Source: Symbiodinium natans
Taxonomy: Eukaryota > Sar > Dinophyceae > Suessiales > Symbiodiniaceae
Direction: 5' to 3'
Assembly: GCA_905221605.1 (NCBI GenBank)
Contig: CAJNDS010000613.1
Coordinates: 280,001-344,000, forward strand
Length of the DNA: 64,000 bases
Below, in pieces: positions 53,501 to 61,576 of the stretch. The position numbers were made by a program, and so were the translations under genes. The notes below the pieces were generated by a model. The model was not told where the DNA came from. It searched no databases and saw only the letters and a program-made list of their open reading frames with translations. Position 1 is the first letter of the stretch; the number at the start of each line of letters is the position of its first letter.

Positions 53501-55821
53501 CCGAGTACGTTGTCCTGAACCCTCCACGTATCCTAGTGTCTAAAGGAGTCGTGCCTGTAGGTACTTTCCTCATAGTGAAAAAGGCAGTTTACGGTCTTGA
53601 CCAAAGTCCAAGAGACTGGGGTTTCACGAGAGACGCTGAACTTCGTACCCTGAAAATTCCCTGGAAAAGCAAGCTTTTGAAGCTAGTGCAGTCTCTTGCT
53701 GACGAGTGCGTTTGGTTTGTTGTTGACGTTGAGACAGTTCTCGTTCAGGACCCAGACTTTCCTGTGCCTGCGCAGTCCCAGGAAGTGCTCGGGTGGATCG
53801 CTGTCTACGTTGACGATATTCTTGGGTCAGGTATAGAGGATTTAGGCGAGGGGGTCATTAGGGCAGTTTGTGAAAAGTGGGCGTGTTCTGACCCAGAGAA
53901 GGTTGGAAGTGACCCGTCGAATCCAGTTCGCTTTTTAGGCTTAGAGCTGTACTGGTCAAGGGAGGGCAGGTTGGTTGTAACTCAAACCGCTTACGCAAAG
54001 GACTTGCTGAGTAGGTACACCAACGAGTTTGTCGCTTCCGTGCAGCCTCTTCCACAAGGACTGGAGGACCCTGTTGCCGTCCCTAACCCCAACGCCGAAA
54101 GCATTAGGAAGTGCCAACAAGTTGTAGGTGAACTGCTGTGGTTGTCGATTCGTACTAGGGTTGACCTTTGCTACGCCGTTTCCAAGCTTGCTCAGTGGAG
54201 CACAAAGGACCCTGAGTTCACGTTTAGGCAGGCCCTGCAGGTTCTAGGTTACTTGTCTGTGACGCCGTCGGTAGGTCTTGTTTTCGCAGGCCCTAAGGAC
54301 AGAGATGAGTACAAACTTGTAGGAGCACAAGACTACACGCACGTGCTGCAGGCATACACAGATGCGTCGCACGCACCAGGAGGTGATAGGTCTCATGAGT
54401 GCACCGTGCTTCGCTGTGAAGGGTCTACTGTTGGCTGGGTCAGCACAAGGCAGCCGTTTTGCACGCAGTCTTCATGTGAAGCAGAACTTCTCTCCACTAC
54501 TACTGGCAGTAACTATGCAGTTGCACATGTAGGACTTGCTCGTGAACTGTGGCAGCATGAACCAAGGGTGTTTGTGGCAAACGACAACCTGAGTGCTATC
54601 ACAGTGATCAACAGCCCCACCGTTTCTTGGAGAACCCGTCACCTAAAAATTAGGGCTAGAGTCCTGAAAGAGAGGTCCGACATGAAATTGCTCGTTTTCG
54701 TGCATGTAGGTGGAGACAAGAATGGTGCTGATATAGGGACTCAGGCACTTGGCCCGCAGAGGATCAAGACGTTGATGGCAGTGCTGGGAATGTCCGCGCA
54801 GGATCCGCCTGCCGAAACCACTAAGGCAAAATCCGTTCAGCACGTGAAGGATTGCCTAAGGGCAGTCATTTTGGCTTGTTGCCTGTGCAACGCTAGAGCC
54901 ACTAAGGACCAGGACAGGACCCAGAGTAGTGAAGACTGGTCTCTTGTAGTGTTTGCTGTGCTAATCTCAATCACGTCCATTGCAGTTTGGGAAACATGTA
55001 AGGCTTGTTTGAGGGCAGTGTTTCGTCTTGCCGAGGAACTCCTCAGGCCGAGACTCCCAGCCCCAGAACCTGAAGAGTTTTTCATCCCTGAACAGCCCGA
55101 AGATGAGTATGAAGGCCCAGATCCTGATGAGGCCCCCGTTGCTCGTGTTAGGGATCCCGTTCCCGCAATGACCCCTGAAGAAGGCTTGAGGCGAAGGCCC
55201 CCAAGACCTGTAGCGCAGCAGGAGCCTGATGTAGAGCCTCAAGGCCGCCCTATCACATTTGCCTTTGCTGATGATGAGGTTCAGGTGTTTATGCCAGGCC
55301 CAGCAGACGCGCCAGCGAACCCGCCTGAGCCTGTCCACAGAGACGTAGTCGCCCAGCCGAGAGGCCCATTGCAAGCAAGGCCCCTACGGCTCAATCATCC
55401 ACCTGATCCGCCCTATATCCTCAGGGTCGGCTGGCCCGCCCCCACGCTGCAGCCAACTATGAGGGAAATGCGGCTGACGAGGACATCATGGGGTGGAGAT
55501 CTATCCACACTTTTTCAGGCACCGCCGCCAGAGTTTCGACAGGACTTCTTTCAGTACGATGCAGAGAGACCAACTGTCTTAGTACGCTGGCACGCTGTCG
55601 TGAGAGTTCGTCGCTTCGACCCAGCGCAGACCAGGTTGCCCGTTCCTCTGGGAGCACTCACAGGCCGCAGGAGGACGCTAGCCATATATGCAGCTGGTGA
55701 GCGACAGTATTATGATGATAACTGGCGAAACCCAGAAGCTGCTCGCCGGTACCATGAACACGAGTGGCGTGGTCGCACTGAACTTGAGGTCGATGTGCGA
55801 CGCCTTTACCCAACAGGGTAG
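50566..55821 (+). CDS. Pol C-part: integrase core, 2OG-dioxygenase-like domain, RT, RNase H
   Basis: 1751 codons. Residues 105-215: integrase with HTDAGSEF (D149) and NSNGRVENV (E185), the D-x35-E spacing. Residues about 405-540: HRDVHN (H449, D451), GGGLWVQ, then HRWHCTEPWP (H518) and R529, the HxD...H...R pattern of 2-oxoglutarate/Fe(II) dioxygenases such as AlkB or TET/JBP. Residues 614-626 are Cys-rich (CTCSCCERDCVVC). Residues about 830-1200: reverse transcriptase with VWSVDIKTAFLN (D937) and VYVDDIL (D1083, D1084). RNase H: AYTDASHAP (D1266), SSCEAELLS (E1305), ANDNLSA (D1340), ADIGTQAL (D1389). A hydrophobic segment at 1458-1477 is followed by a proline/acid-rich tail to 1751. All catalytic residues are present. 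Confidence 0.93.
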   Translation: MPDAGADASSELRGSVVLGEVCEELDISRGGPLAECTNEPSIPSDCEGYEPSVVDPSEEDRALDEWFGDKLYPARGSHAAGRELLERCAEDKAKLDDEADAENRPIKMVELVFVEPLDSKGPNEVAHATARICAQLEVLKLPIARIHTDAGSEFISTPFRRFVDARGILHTAAAPQEHNSNGRVENVVRRLKQQVRTILLANAHPPDKWACAARAVAARWRSDTLARLGWPQPTLAPYGTKTQILTRTWHRRRQSEWKARAEDGIVLCPASLVKHGYVVLVGDMLKLATKLFHGDSPNLQVVATNPDGDDPPFEEGELPAPVRRHSAKRPVVLAKVGCESRGTPQAVDQRARELAATAPFDVDVALAFVAQLSLSDLDASRDNGKRQRLQSGKHHVFGQFVHGGVSGVTKNTKRFSGVAALLTKLVRHAVPHAEFTTVVLSTDAEAVLHRDVHNHPLYPNHIVTVQAPSSGGGLWVQTVSGDEQSGPAVCKTLPTGQVAQGQVFPLGQPFQFNSHRWHCTEPWPCGEHRVVLSAYTVSRPDKLKGAERAELTSLGFNVPPQEQFSNVAVAQQGGATPLKELENPKNPKNSIIQNPKKLESEGVGPVAEEQAAACTCSCCERDCVVCSKLFVKLDAVCFAGVSPEATVEREVSAVPDLSMSVPCCCAVGCEEFEAQLFFDSFRPTNLEDTPDRACDEEAYEQEVEQALFLEPRELEGDARALEGLLNEHSVVSKLIAHERQEFITAFEEHGLKEACEGTILSDLLVRREELECELRALSLRDESAVAVCVCEASFPETLDENAVQEDTPEQVLQTKIVPNWQVLQNFEVWRPAVVAEFLSLTEDKEALEPVTQERLDELSAKGVKVTVIPSKLICSIKAPKGRLKARIVACGNFLGTCLGESKAQRKHDLYSSGVDLTHLRMLLAYSSRRGMPVWSVDIKTAFLNSELLPRNREGAQEAVAHAGTAHAVRRDSPESENPAEYVVLNPPRILVSKGVVPVGTFLIVKKAVYGLDQSPRDWGFTRDAELRTLKIPWKSKLLKLVQSLADECVWFVVDVETVLVQDPDFPVPAQSQEVLGWIAVYVDDILGSGIEDLGEGVIRAVCEKWACSDPEKVGSDPSNPVRFLGLELYWSREGRLVVTQTAYAKDLLSRYTNEFVASVQPLPQGLEDPVAVPNPNAESIRKCQQVVGELLWLSIRTRVDLCYAVSKLAQWSTKDPEFTFRQALQVLGYLSVTPSVGLVFAGPKDRDEYKLVGAQDYTHVLQAYTDASHAPGGDRSHECTVLRCEGSTVGWVSTRQPFCTQSSCEAELLSTTTGSNYAVAHVGLARELWQHEPRVFVANDNLSAITVINSPTVSWRTRHLKIRARVLKERSDMKLLVFVHVGGDKNGADIGTQALGPQRIKTLMAVLGMSAQDPPAETTKAKSVQHVKDCLRAVILACCLCNARATKDQDRTQSSEDWSLVVFAVLISITSIAVWETCKACLRAVFRLAEELLRPRLPAPEPEEFFIPEQPEDEYEGPDPDEAPVARVRDPVPAMTPEEGLRRRPPRPVAQQEPDVEPQGRPITFAFADDEVQVFMPGPADAPANPPEPVHRDVVAQPRGPLQARPLRLNHPPDPPYILRVGWPAPTLQPTMREMRLTRTSWGGDLSTLFQAPPPEFRQDFFQYDAERPTVLVRWHAVVRVRRFDPAQTRLPVPLGALTGRRRTLAIYAAGERQYYDDNWRNPEAARRYHEHEWRGRTELEVDVRRLYPTG
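52310..52362 (+). other. CCCTAAA-like stretch inside the pol frame
   Basis: AATCCCAAAAACCCTAAAAA...AAAACCCAAAA encodes Asn/Pro/Lys-rich residues (ENPKNPKNSIIQNPKKLE) just after the dioxygenase-like domain. It resembles the host telomere-type repeat, kept in frame. Confidence 0.5.
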
Positions 55822-56034
55822 ATGAGTTCTTGCTTCATCCATGCCGGGGAAACACTCCAGGCCGGAGTGGAGCATTCGAAGCCCATTTCTTCAACGAAGC
55901 ATTTTGCTTCTAAGAGGCTACGCTTGAGCCTGCCGGGAAAGCATCCCAGGCCGCAGGATCCAGTGAGAGCCCTCTTTGTCGTTATGGTGATGAAGCTCGT
56001 TTGCCTCCCATAGTACAGTTGGTGACGTGTCACC
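55822..56034 (+). other. Retrotransposon 3' leader with internal repeat
   Basis: Noncoding stretch between pol and the polypurine tract. ATGCCGGGGAAACACTCCAGGC (from 55841) recurs as a diverged copy TGCCGGGAAAGCATCCCAGG (about 55931). Confidence 0.7.
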
Positions 56035-56043
56035 AAGGGGGAG
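56035..56043 (+). other. Polypurine tract
   Basis: AAGGGGGAG directly abuts the 3' LTR start at 56044; it primes plus-strand DNA synthesis and confirms the LTR boundary. Confidence 0.85.
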
Positions 56044-56302
56044 CGCGGATGACTCAGCAGCTGGTTTGTGGCATGGGTTCAAGGTCTACAGCACAGGAGC
56101 CCTTGCCACCTGCAGGACTTATTTTTTCGATAGTAGTCAACATGTATAGCATACAACGAGAGAAGTCCACATGTATAGTGTACAGTACTACTGAAGATGT
56201 CATAGGACAAGAACTCAGATGTTGTTTGTTGTGTTGTTGCTGCTTGGTGGCAAAAAGGAGAGCCCTGCGTAACCCCGCTGTGGAGCTTCCTGCCCACGCG
56301 AG
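56044..56302 (+). repeat. 3' LTR
   Basis: 259 bp, same as 45842-46100; followed by the target duplication AGGGT and a TTTAGGG block. Confidence 0.95.
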
Positions 56303-56307
56303 AGGGT

Positions 56308-56579
56308 TTAGGGTTTAGGCTTTAGGGTTTAGGATTTAGGATTTAGGATTTAGGGTTGAGGGTTGAGGGTTTAGGGTTAGGGTTTAGGGTTCAGGGCTTC
56401 GGGTTTAGGGTTTCGGGTTTAAGGCTTTAGGGCGCTAGGGTGTTAGGGGGATCAACTTCATAGTTCATGGGCAAGCTAGCCTCGTACGTCAACCCTTACG
56501 GACCCTAAACCCTGAACCCAAAAGCCGGAACCCTAACCCCTAAAGCTGAAATCCGAAAACCCTGAGCCCGCAACCTACC
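56308..56579. repeat. TTTAGGG/TTTAGGA block and spacer
   Basis: Right half of the repeat block into which the retrotransposon inserted, then degenerate units and CCCTGAACCC remnants to about 56575. Confidence 0.8.
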
Positions 56580-56641
56580 CGGACGAAACGGTCCCGGGAG
56601 CCGAGAGGAAATCGATCGCCAGGGCTGAACCGGATTCGGGC
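56580..56641 (-). CDS. Candidate exon, unknown protein
   Basis: Acceptor GTTGAAG, reading RIRFSPGDRFPLGSRDRFVR, donor GTCCGG|GTAGGT. Canonical ends, strong coding composition. Family unknown. Confidence 0.65.
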
Positions 56642-57183
56642 TTCAACATCACATGGCGTTTTAAGGTTTAGGGTTTGCTTACTGCGATACCCCAACCCTC
56701 AACCCCAGTTTCTGTTTTTTTGGGTTAGTGCAAACTAAAAAGGCTTTGCAAAACCTGTGAACTTTCAGCTCAAGATAACAGGTGGCTGTGAACTGGCACA
56801 TGAAGTATCGGGCTTCATACTCCCGAAGTCCAGCCCCCTTCAACCCTCCGCTCCTTCATCACCCACGGCCTCAACCATCGGCGGCTGAGCCTGCAACCTC
56901 TCCGCCCACAGACCTGTAAGCCATCCAAACCTTCAACCTCCACACCTCTAAGCTCTAGACCCATCATGAAACTTCCAAACCCCCAACTCCCCCAAATCTT
57001 AACCCCTAAAATGTAGAACCTCCAAACCTTCAACCCCCAAACCTCCAAACCCTGGACCCCTATGTAGAGTCAAACCTCCAACCACCAATCAAACCTCCAA
57101 ACTAAACCCGCAGCCCATCCCCAACCCCAAAACATCTCAACTAACCCCTAAACCTGAAGCCTAGACCCTACACCCAAAAACTC
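56642..57183. other. Spacer with CCTCCAAACC-type degenerate repeats
   Basis: A short minus frame with ATG near 56820 (KPDTSCASSQPPVILS) is possible. From 56815 to 57180 degenerate CCTCCAAACC/CTTCAACC units dominate and the open minus frame there is repeat-derived. Confidence 0.45.
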
Positions 57184-57253
57184 TCATCCCGTGGCCTGCA
57201 TTTGCAGTGGCATGTAGCTGCCCATGCCCGCCTTATGTACGGCGTTCTGGGGG
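57184..57253 (-). CDS. Candidate 3'-terminal exon
   Basis: Acceptor GCCCTGCAG, reading PQNAVHKAGMGSYMPLQMQA, then TG and TGA (57184-57186). Phase and stop are consistent. Confidence 0.55.
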
Positions 57254-57499
57254 CTGCAGGGCACAGGACTTTGAGGGGTTTAGGCTTTTCAAGTTTAGGG
57301 TTTAGGGTTGGGGGGGGTAGGGGGTTGAGCATTTGTGGGCATGTTCGGGTTCATGGTTGGGGGCTCTAGGCTTTGGAGTTTTGGGTCGCACGTTCGGGTG
57401 TGAAGGGTATGGGGTTCCGGCGTTTCGTGTTTAGGGTTGGGTTTCACGGTTCAGGGTTTAGGGGGAAGGGGTTGAGGGTTTCAGGGTCTCGGCCCACAC
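57254..57499. other. Degenerate TTTAGGG/TTGAGGG spacer
   Basis: G-rich degenerate repeat units; no exon. Confidence 0.6.
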
Positions 57500-57533
57500 C
57501 TGTGGATACGCTGCCGTTGGCGCCTGCCACCGC
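57500..57533 (-). CDS. Candidate micro-exon
   Basis: Acceptor TTGCTCAG, 11 codons AVAGANGSVST plus one base, donor CACAG|GTGTGG. Canonical ends but very short. Confidence 0.45.
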
Positions 57534-57544
57534 CTGAGCAAGTG

Positions 57545-57670
57545 AAGTTGAGGGTTGAGGGTTTGGGGTTTGGGGTGTGGGGCTTGGGGCTTGGGGCTTG
57601 GGGTTTGGAGTTCATGTTTTGGGGTTTGGGTTTTAGGGTTTCGGGTTTGGGGTGTGGGCTTTGGGTTTTC
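57545..57670. repeat. TTTGGGG/CTTGGGG block
   Basis: Repeat block adjoining the island below; frames over it are artefacts. Confidence 0.9.
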
Positions 57671-57850
57671 CTGCCAGCGTCAAATCGGAAGTGTCGGTTG
57701 AGTCCAAGGAACACATGTGGTGGGGCGCGCAGAGTAGTGCATCCAGACTAGTCCACAATGAAGACCACTTTAAGGCTTTAAGGGAACTTCCCCAAATAAA
57801 GGGGTCTTGGGCTCCCTGAGGTCCTGAGGTAGAGAAAACCTGAAATCGCA
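57671..57850 (-). CDS. Exon-like island, strand unresolved
   Basis: Minus reads KWSSLWTSLDALLCAPHHMC / SLDSTDTSDLTLAG. Plus has a CCTGCCAG acceptor and reads SEVSVESKEHMWWGAQSSAS / HFKALRELPQIKGSWAP to a TGA. Both are plausible. Confidence 0.35.
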
Positions 57851-58182
57851 TCTCCTAGACATCAAGGCCCCCCAGCAGCAAAAAGCTGCTGTGCCCTTCC
57901 GGTCTTTGGGGTTTGTTGGGGCAGCCTATGCTGCTACTGTTGTGCTCCAAACCCCTCCGAAGTAGCAGTTTTACCCCTACTACCGGCAGTCCATAGGGGG
58001 TTTACTACCCTTATGCCAGCAAAAAACGCGTGAATTATGTGAGGCGTTAACTAAAGCCAAGAATGGGCCCGCCGGTGCCGAATTCAGGGCTTTTAGGGCT
58101 GTGGCTTATTTGGGGCTTAGGAGGGTTTCGGGCTTAGGGTTTAGGGTTGTTTAGGGTTGACACGGGATTAGGGTTGCCGTGC
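57851..58182. other. Spacer with family B-like fragment
   Basis: 57955-58015 has CTACTACCGGCAGTCCATAG...TTTACTACCCTTATGCC, resembling family B ends. No exon. Confidence 0.45.
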
Positions 58183-58251
58183 CTGAGGGTGATCTCAATT
58201 GTTTTCTCCGCGCTGCTCTCAACCATCTTCCGAGACCTCAAGAGGATAGAG
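58183..58251 (-). CDS. Candidate exon, unknown protein
   Basis: Acceptor CACCACCAG, reading SILLRSRKMVESSAEKTIEI then TL, and a GC donor (CTCAG|GCACGG). The plus strand is also open, with hydrophobic content. Confidence 0.5.
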
Positions 58252-58257
58252 CTGGTG

Positions 58258-58465
58258 GTGTTACCCTTCTACTAACAGTCCTTCATAGGGATTTTAGTAC
58301 CCCCCCCCATTACTAGGAGGGCCCTTAAAGCCCTCTGAAAATGTTCCTGAATATGATCCTCTTAAACCAATAAGGGAACATATAAAATATCCCAAGGGCC
58401 TGCCTAGATTATAATCACCACGAAGGACTGTTAGTATAAGGGGGAGCATCCCCAAGTTGAGAGTA
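58258..58465. mobile_element. Inverted-repeat element, family B
   Basis: Left end TACTAACAGTCCTTCATAGG, right end CACGAAGGACTGTTAGTATA: inverted copies about 165 bp apart with AT-rich interior. The right end continues GGGGGAGCATCCCCAAG, like the flank of the 44240 copy. Confidence 0.75.
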
Positions 58466-58530
58466 GAGGGTTCAGAGGGCTTGGGGTTCCCCTCAGCCCT
58501 AAACCCTAAACCCTAACCCCAAAAAGCTTG

Positions 58531-58589
58531 TCACAGCAGCGTCTCAGGCCAGAACCATGTTCCATTCGGACGCAAGTCGTAGATCTCCT
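58531..58589 (-). CDS. Candidate 3'-terminal exon
   Basis: Acceptor AACCCAAAG, reading EIYDLRPNGTWFWPETLL then TGA (58531-58533). Phase consistent; family unknown. Confidence 0.55.
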
Positions 58590-58918
58590 CTTTGGGTTTA
58601 GGGTTTAGGGTGTAGGGGTGTAGAGCTTAAGGTTTAGGGTTTAGGGTTAGGGATTAGGATTTAGGGTTAGGGTTTAGGGCTTAGGGCTGAAAGATGTAGG
58701 GTTTAGGAGTTAAGGTTTGTGCGGGCGTAAAAGAAAAATCTGGGTAAAGGTAGGGGTGTCACCTAAATCCCTCCCCCCGCCAAAAAAAACGAAAACTCAA
58801 CCCGAAACCCTGAAGCTAAACCCGAAACCCTAAGCCCTAAACCCTAAACCCTAAACCCTAAACCCTAAACCCTAAACCCTAAACCCTAAACCCTAAACCC
58901 TAAACCCTATCTGAGCAC
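58590..58918. repeat. TTTAGGG block, spacer and CCCTAAA array
   Basis: TTTAGGG at 58593-58695; CCCTAAA array of about 13 units at 58825-58908. Confidence 0.9.
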
Positions 58919-58966
58919 CTCCAGGTTCGGAGCGCCGAGGGCCATGAACTCCTCTGGGAAGCGCCT
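58919..58966 (-). CDS. Candidate exon
   Basis: Reads RRFPEEFMALGAPNLE, donor CTGGAG|GTGCTC. Strong composition; acceptor AATTGGAG. Confidence 0.55.
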
Positions 58967-59007
58967 CTCCAATTTGGGGGGTTCAGGGCTTAGGGCTTAC
59001 TTGGAGA

Positions 59008-59311
59008 TTTAGGGTTTAGGGTTTAGGGTTTAGGGTTTGGGGTTTGGGGTTTGGGTTGGGGTTTGGGTTGTAGGGCTTAGGGTGTCTCATTGAGGAGGCG
59101 CGCGCCCCGAGCGGTGTGTCCCCAACCCCCCGCTTGCGCTCTACCCTCGTCTTGACCGACCTTTGAGGGTTTAGGGTTTAGGGTTTAGGGTTTAGGGTTT
59201 AGGGTTTAGGGTTTAGGGTTTTAGGGTTTAGGGTTTAGGGGTTCCCTTGTGTTGACGACATCAGTCTGGTGTTTGGGCAGGCTCTAAATCTCGGCGAGAT
59301 CCCTCACCTAC
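59008..59311. repeat. TTTAGGG blocks with one weak island
   Basis: Arrays at 59008-59085 and 59163-59240. The island 59090-59160 is open on minus in two frames (GQDEGRAQAGGWGHTARGA). The rest to 59311 is unique. Confidence 0.6.
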
Positions 59312-59353
59312 CGGCTTCGGTGCGGTCGCCCTGGCTCGACGGCCCAGGCTCAG
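59312..59353 (-). CDS. Candidate micro-exon
   Basis: Acceptor CCTAAG, LSLGRRARATAPKP, donor GTAGGTGAG, the strongest donor consensus seen in the window. Confidence 0.5.
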
Positions 59354-59601
59354 CTTAGGGTTTAGGGTTTAGGGTTCGGGTTTAGGGTTTAGGGTTCGGG
59401 TTTAGGGTTTCGGTTAGGGCAATTGCAGCTGCGGGTGGCGTAGAAGCCTCGGGGAGCTTCGGTGGGTGGATGAAGGGAGGGGGGGGGGGTTCTCTCTACG
59501 GCTTCGGGAAAGGGGGAAACCTGTTGGGGGGAACGACATGACACCGGAAAGGGCTTCGGGTTGAGGGTTCAGGGCTTGGGCTTTAGGAGGGTCCATACTA
59601 C
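59354..59601. other. TTTAGGG units and spacer
   Basis: TTTAGGG/TTCGGG at 59357-59412, a G run near 59482; no supported exon. Confidence 0.5.
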
Positions 59602-59637
59602 GTTCATTCGCATGGGGCAGATGAACACAATGTTAGA
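59602..59637 (-). CDS. Candidate micro-exon
   Basis: 12 codons SNIVFICPMRMN between CGCCAAG and GTAGTA, phase 0. Just upstream (59690-59735) TTIIFTEDPCMVQ before a GC could be the preceding exon. The opposite strand is open. Confidence 0.4.
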
Positions 59638-60047
59638 CTTGGCGGTGTTTGTTTGACTGGCTGGGCTGGTCGCCGTAGGGCTCAAAGGGCCTGCACCATA
59701 CACGGATCTTCGGTGAAGATGATTGTGGTCTGGTAAGCCCCAAAATCCTTCCAGGCCCTAAACAGTCCCTAAACCGTCTCCGAGTTGCTAAGGCCTCCTC
59801 CACCCTAAAGATCTAAATGCAGTTGAGGGCGGGTTAACTAGATAAACTAAAGGATATAGGGTTTAGTGCTTGGGCTCTAGGATTGAGGGCAACCACAACG
59901 AAACTTGACTAAGACGAACACCCTAAAACCCTCAAAAACTCTGTTAACGGTTGGCCAGAAGCCGTAGTCCACCAAGAAAATGCCCGAAAAGCCCTAAAGC
60001 CCCCAAACCCTGAACCCTAAACCCTAAACCAAAAAAAAAAACCAAAC
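59638..60047. other. Spacer without firm gene
   Basis: Mostly unique; CCCTAAA units at 60005-60030 followed by an A run. Possible small exon at about 59694-59735 as noted above. Confidence 0.4.
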
Positions 60048-60126
60048 AGCCCCAGAGCCCGGCCGCAGAATGTTCTCCGCGTAGATTTGAAGCTCCGGGG
60101 GTAGGACCATGTCCGCACGGGCCTTT
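60048..60126 (-). CDS. Candidate exon
   Basis: Acceptor CTCTCGCAG, reading KARADMVLPPELQIYAENIL / RPGSG, GT donor after GCT. 79 nt, strong coding composition. Family unknown. Confidence 0.6.
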
Positions 60127-60209
60127 CTGCGAGAGTTTAGGTTTAGGGTTCAGGGTTCAGGGTTTAGGGATTAGGGTCCGCAGGGTTTAAGGGTTTAGGG
60201 TTTAGGGAG

Positions 60210-60424
60210 GCTTGGGATGATTTGCTTTGGGAGCGTGGGGGCCGAAAATCCCGTCCCAGGCTTGACACAGTAGATCCAAAACCTCATGTCGGCCCCAAGA
60301 GCAAGGGTTAGGGTTCCAGGATTTAGGTTTTTTCGGCTTCGGGTTGTCGAGCTCCTTTAGAAGCCTCAATGCTGAGCGCTGAGACGCGCGCGCGTCCGCG
60401 GGTAACGCGGGGGATGTCTCCAAA
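60210..60424 (-). CDS. Candidate exon(s), frame uncertain
   Basis: The minus strand is open through ETSPALPADARASQRSALRL / LKELDN (60350-60424) and RHEVLDLLCQAWDGIFGPHA (60210-60300). Other frames are open too, so the true joining is unresolved. Confidence 0.4.
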
Positions 60425-60600
60425 ATCGGTTTTCGGCCAGGTGGATGTCAAGGAAAGGGCGCCACCCCCAAGAAAACGCAACACCTTTGGAGGAAAGATA
60501 GCCCTGGTAGCTCTGTCTTCTGCGCTTGCTCGTAGCGATGCCTTGCAGGTGAGCTGACAGCATCCATCACTGAAGCTGAGCCAAAAGCGGCGTAGGAAGC
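60425..60600 (-). other. Open region, frame uncertain
   Basis: All three minus frames are largely open (e.g. RASAEDRATRAIFPPK before GTGTTG). Possibly exon, not resolved. Confidence 0.3.
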
Positions 60601-60616
60601 TCCATGGTCGAACCCC

Positions 60617-60730
60617 CTACTTGGAGGTTCCTGGGTACTTAAGTAGGCTTGTAAGTAGGGCAATCATGGTTCTACCCTTACTTAGGGCACTTGCAACCCT
60701 ACTTATAAGTACCCATGAACCTCCAAGTAC
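60617..60730. mobile_element. Inverted-repeat element, family A (best-preserved)
   Basis: Left end CTACTTGGAGGTTCCTGGGT; right end AAGTACCCATGAACCTCCAA: almost perfect 24-bp inverted ends, total about 114 bp. The interior has AAGTAGGGCAATCATGGTTCT and CTTACTTAGGGCAC. Confidence 0.85.
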
Positions 60731-61145
60731 CTTCCTGAAGGGCCTAGATAACCGTGGTTTCGAGCTGAGCAACCTAATTCCACTAAGGGGATCATATAAG
60801 GGGTGTCCGAAAATGGAGATACCCTTCCTTTCATGGGGATGTGGAATAGAATCCCAATTGAAGAATGTGGACAATGACCCTCTTTGTATCAGTTGAGTCT
60901 TCGGGGTAAGAGATGGCTCTTTTTCCCGCGGAGATCTCGCGCTCTCTTGGCACGTGTGGCATCCATGGCATCCATGTGCCCGTCAGCCAGAGCCGGCATG
61001 GGCTTAAGGGGCCTCTGTAGCCGTAGCCGAAACCCTGAAGCCCCACACTTCCGAACACCACCCCAAACGTCCGGAGACTAGGCGGGAGCGGGCGTCGCAA
61101 AGCTGGGGCTGAGCCGAGGCAGGAATCCTGGCGCCTTGGCTCTAC
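60731..61145. other. Spacer, no firm gene
   Basis: A small inverted motif (GGGGATCATATAAGGGG) near 60785. The plus frame 60884-61081 and minus frame 60831-61100 are open without domains. Confidence 0.4.
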
Positions 61146-61180
61146 CGGTGGATTGGGTCGGGCTCAGACAGCGCTGTGAC
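61146..61180 (-). CDS. Candidate micro-exon
   Basis: Acceptor CTTGCCAG, VTALSEPDPIH plus two bases, donor CACCG|GTAGAG. Canonical but short. Confidence 0.4.
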
Positions 61181-61194
61181 CTGGCAAGGGAGAT

Positions 61195-61310
61195 ACATGG
61201 GGGAAAAAAGACCCCGGAATAAAATCCCAAATGGTAGGATTCCCTTCTTTACAAGGACCCGCAGAAGGTACCCCTAGTTTCGGAAACCCCCACATAAAAC
61301 CCCTCAACTT
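61195..61310. mobile_element. Probable dispersed element (relative of 22850)
   Basis: ACATGGGGG ... GGTAGGATTCCC ... AAGGACCCGCAGAAGGTACC ... CCCCACATAAAACCCC parallels the element in the PPR intron. Confidence 0.45.
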
Positions 61311-61418
61311 CAGAATTTATGGAGCTCCAGTACTAGAAGCCTTTGTGAGGGGGGAACCCTTTACAAACTCTCTCAGCATCCCAAAAAACCCTCTGCTGGG
61401 CATAGATGCAGGGGCTAC

Positions 61419-61545
61419 GCCCAGAGCTCACAGCGGCCATGTGGCGTGCTTTTGTCCCTTGCATCTGCTGCGTGAGCAGTGAAGGCATAGCATCTTCATC
61501 CTTTGGCCGTTTTGCGGCTTCGGATTTAGGGGGCACTGTCGGGTC
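61419..61545 (-). CDS. Candidate exon, unknown protein
   Basis: Acceptor CCTCTTCAG, 127 nt: DPTVPPKSEAAKRPKDEDAM / PSLLTQQMQGTKARHMAAVS / SG, donor GGGC|GTAGCC. Hydrophilic, strongly coding-like with canonical GT-AG ends. Family unknown. Confidence 0.65.
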
Positions 61546-61576
61546 ACTGAAGAGGATTTGGGGGTTCAGCACAGAC

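Larger units (their letters stand above)
45837..56307 (+). mobile_element. Ty1/copia LTR retrotransposon, near-intact
   Basis: Domain order is copia-type: gag with zinc fingers, aspartic protease, integrase, reverse transcriptase, RNase H. Two 259-bp LTRs (45842-46100 and 56044-56302) appear identical along their length. AGGGT at 45837-45841 and 56303-56307 is a 5-bp target duplication within a TTTAGGG block. Extra modules are a cytosine-methyltransferase-like domain before integrase and a 2OG-Fe(II)-dioxygenase-like domain after it. The polyprotein is split into three frames (46153-49572, about 49520-50566, 50566-55821). Identical LTRs indicate a recent insertion. The LTR ends are not TG...CA, which is unusual. 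Confidence 0.95.
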
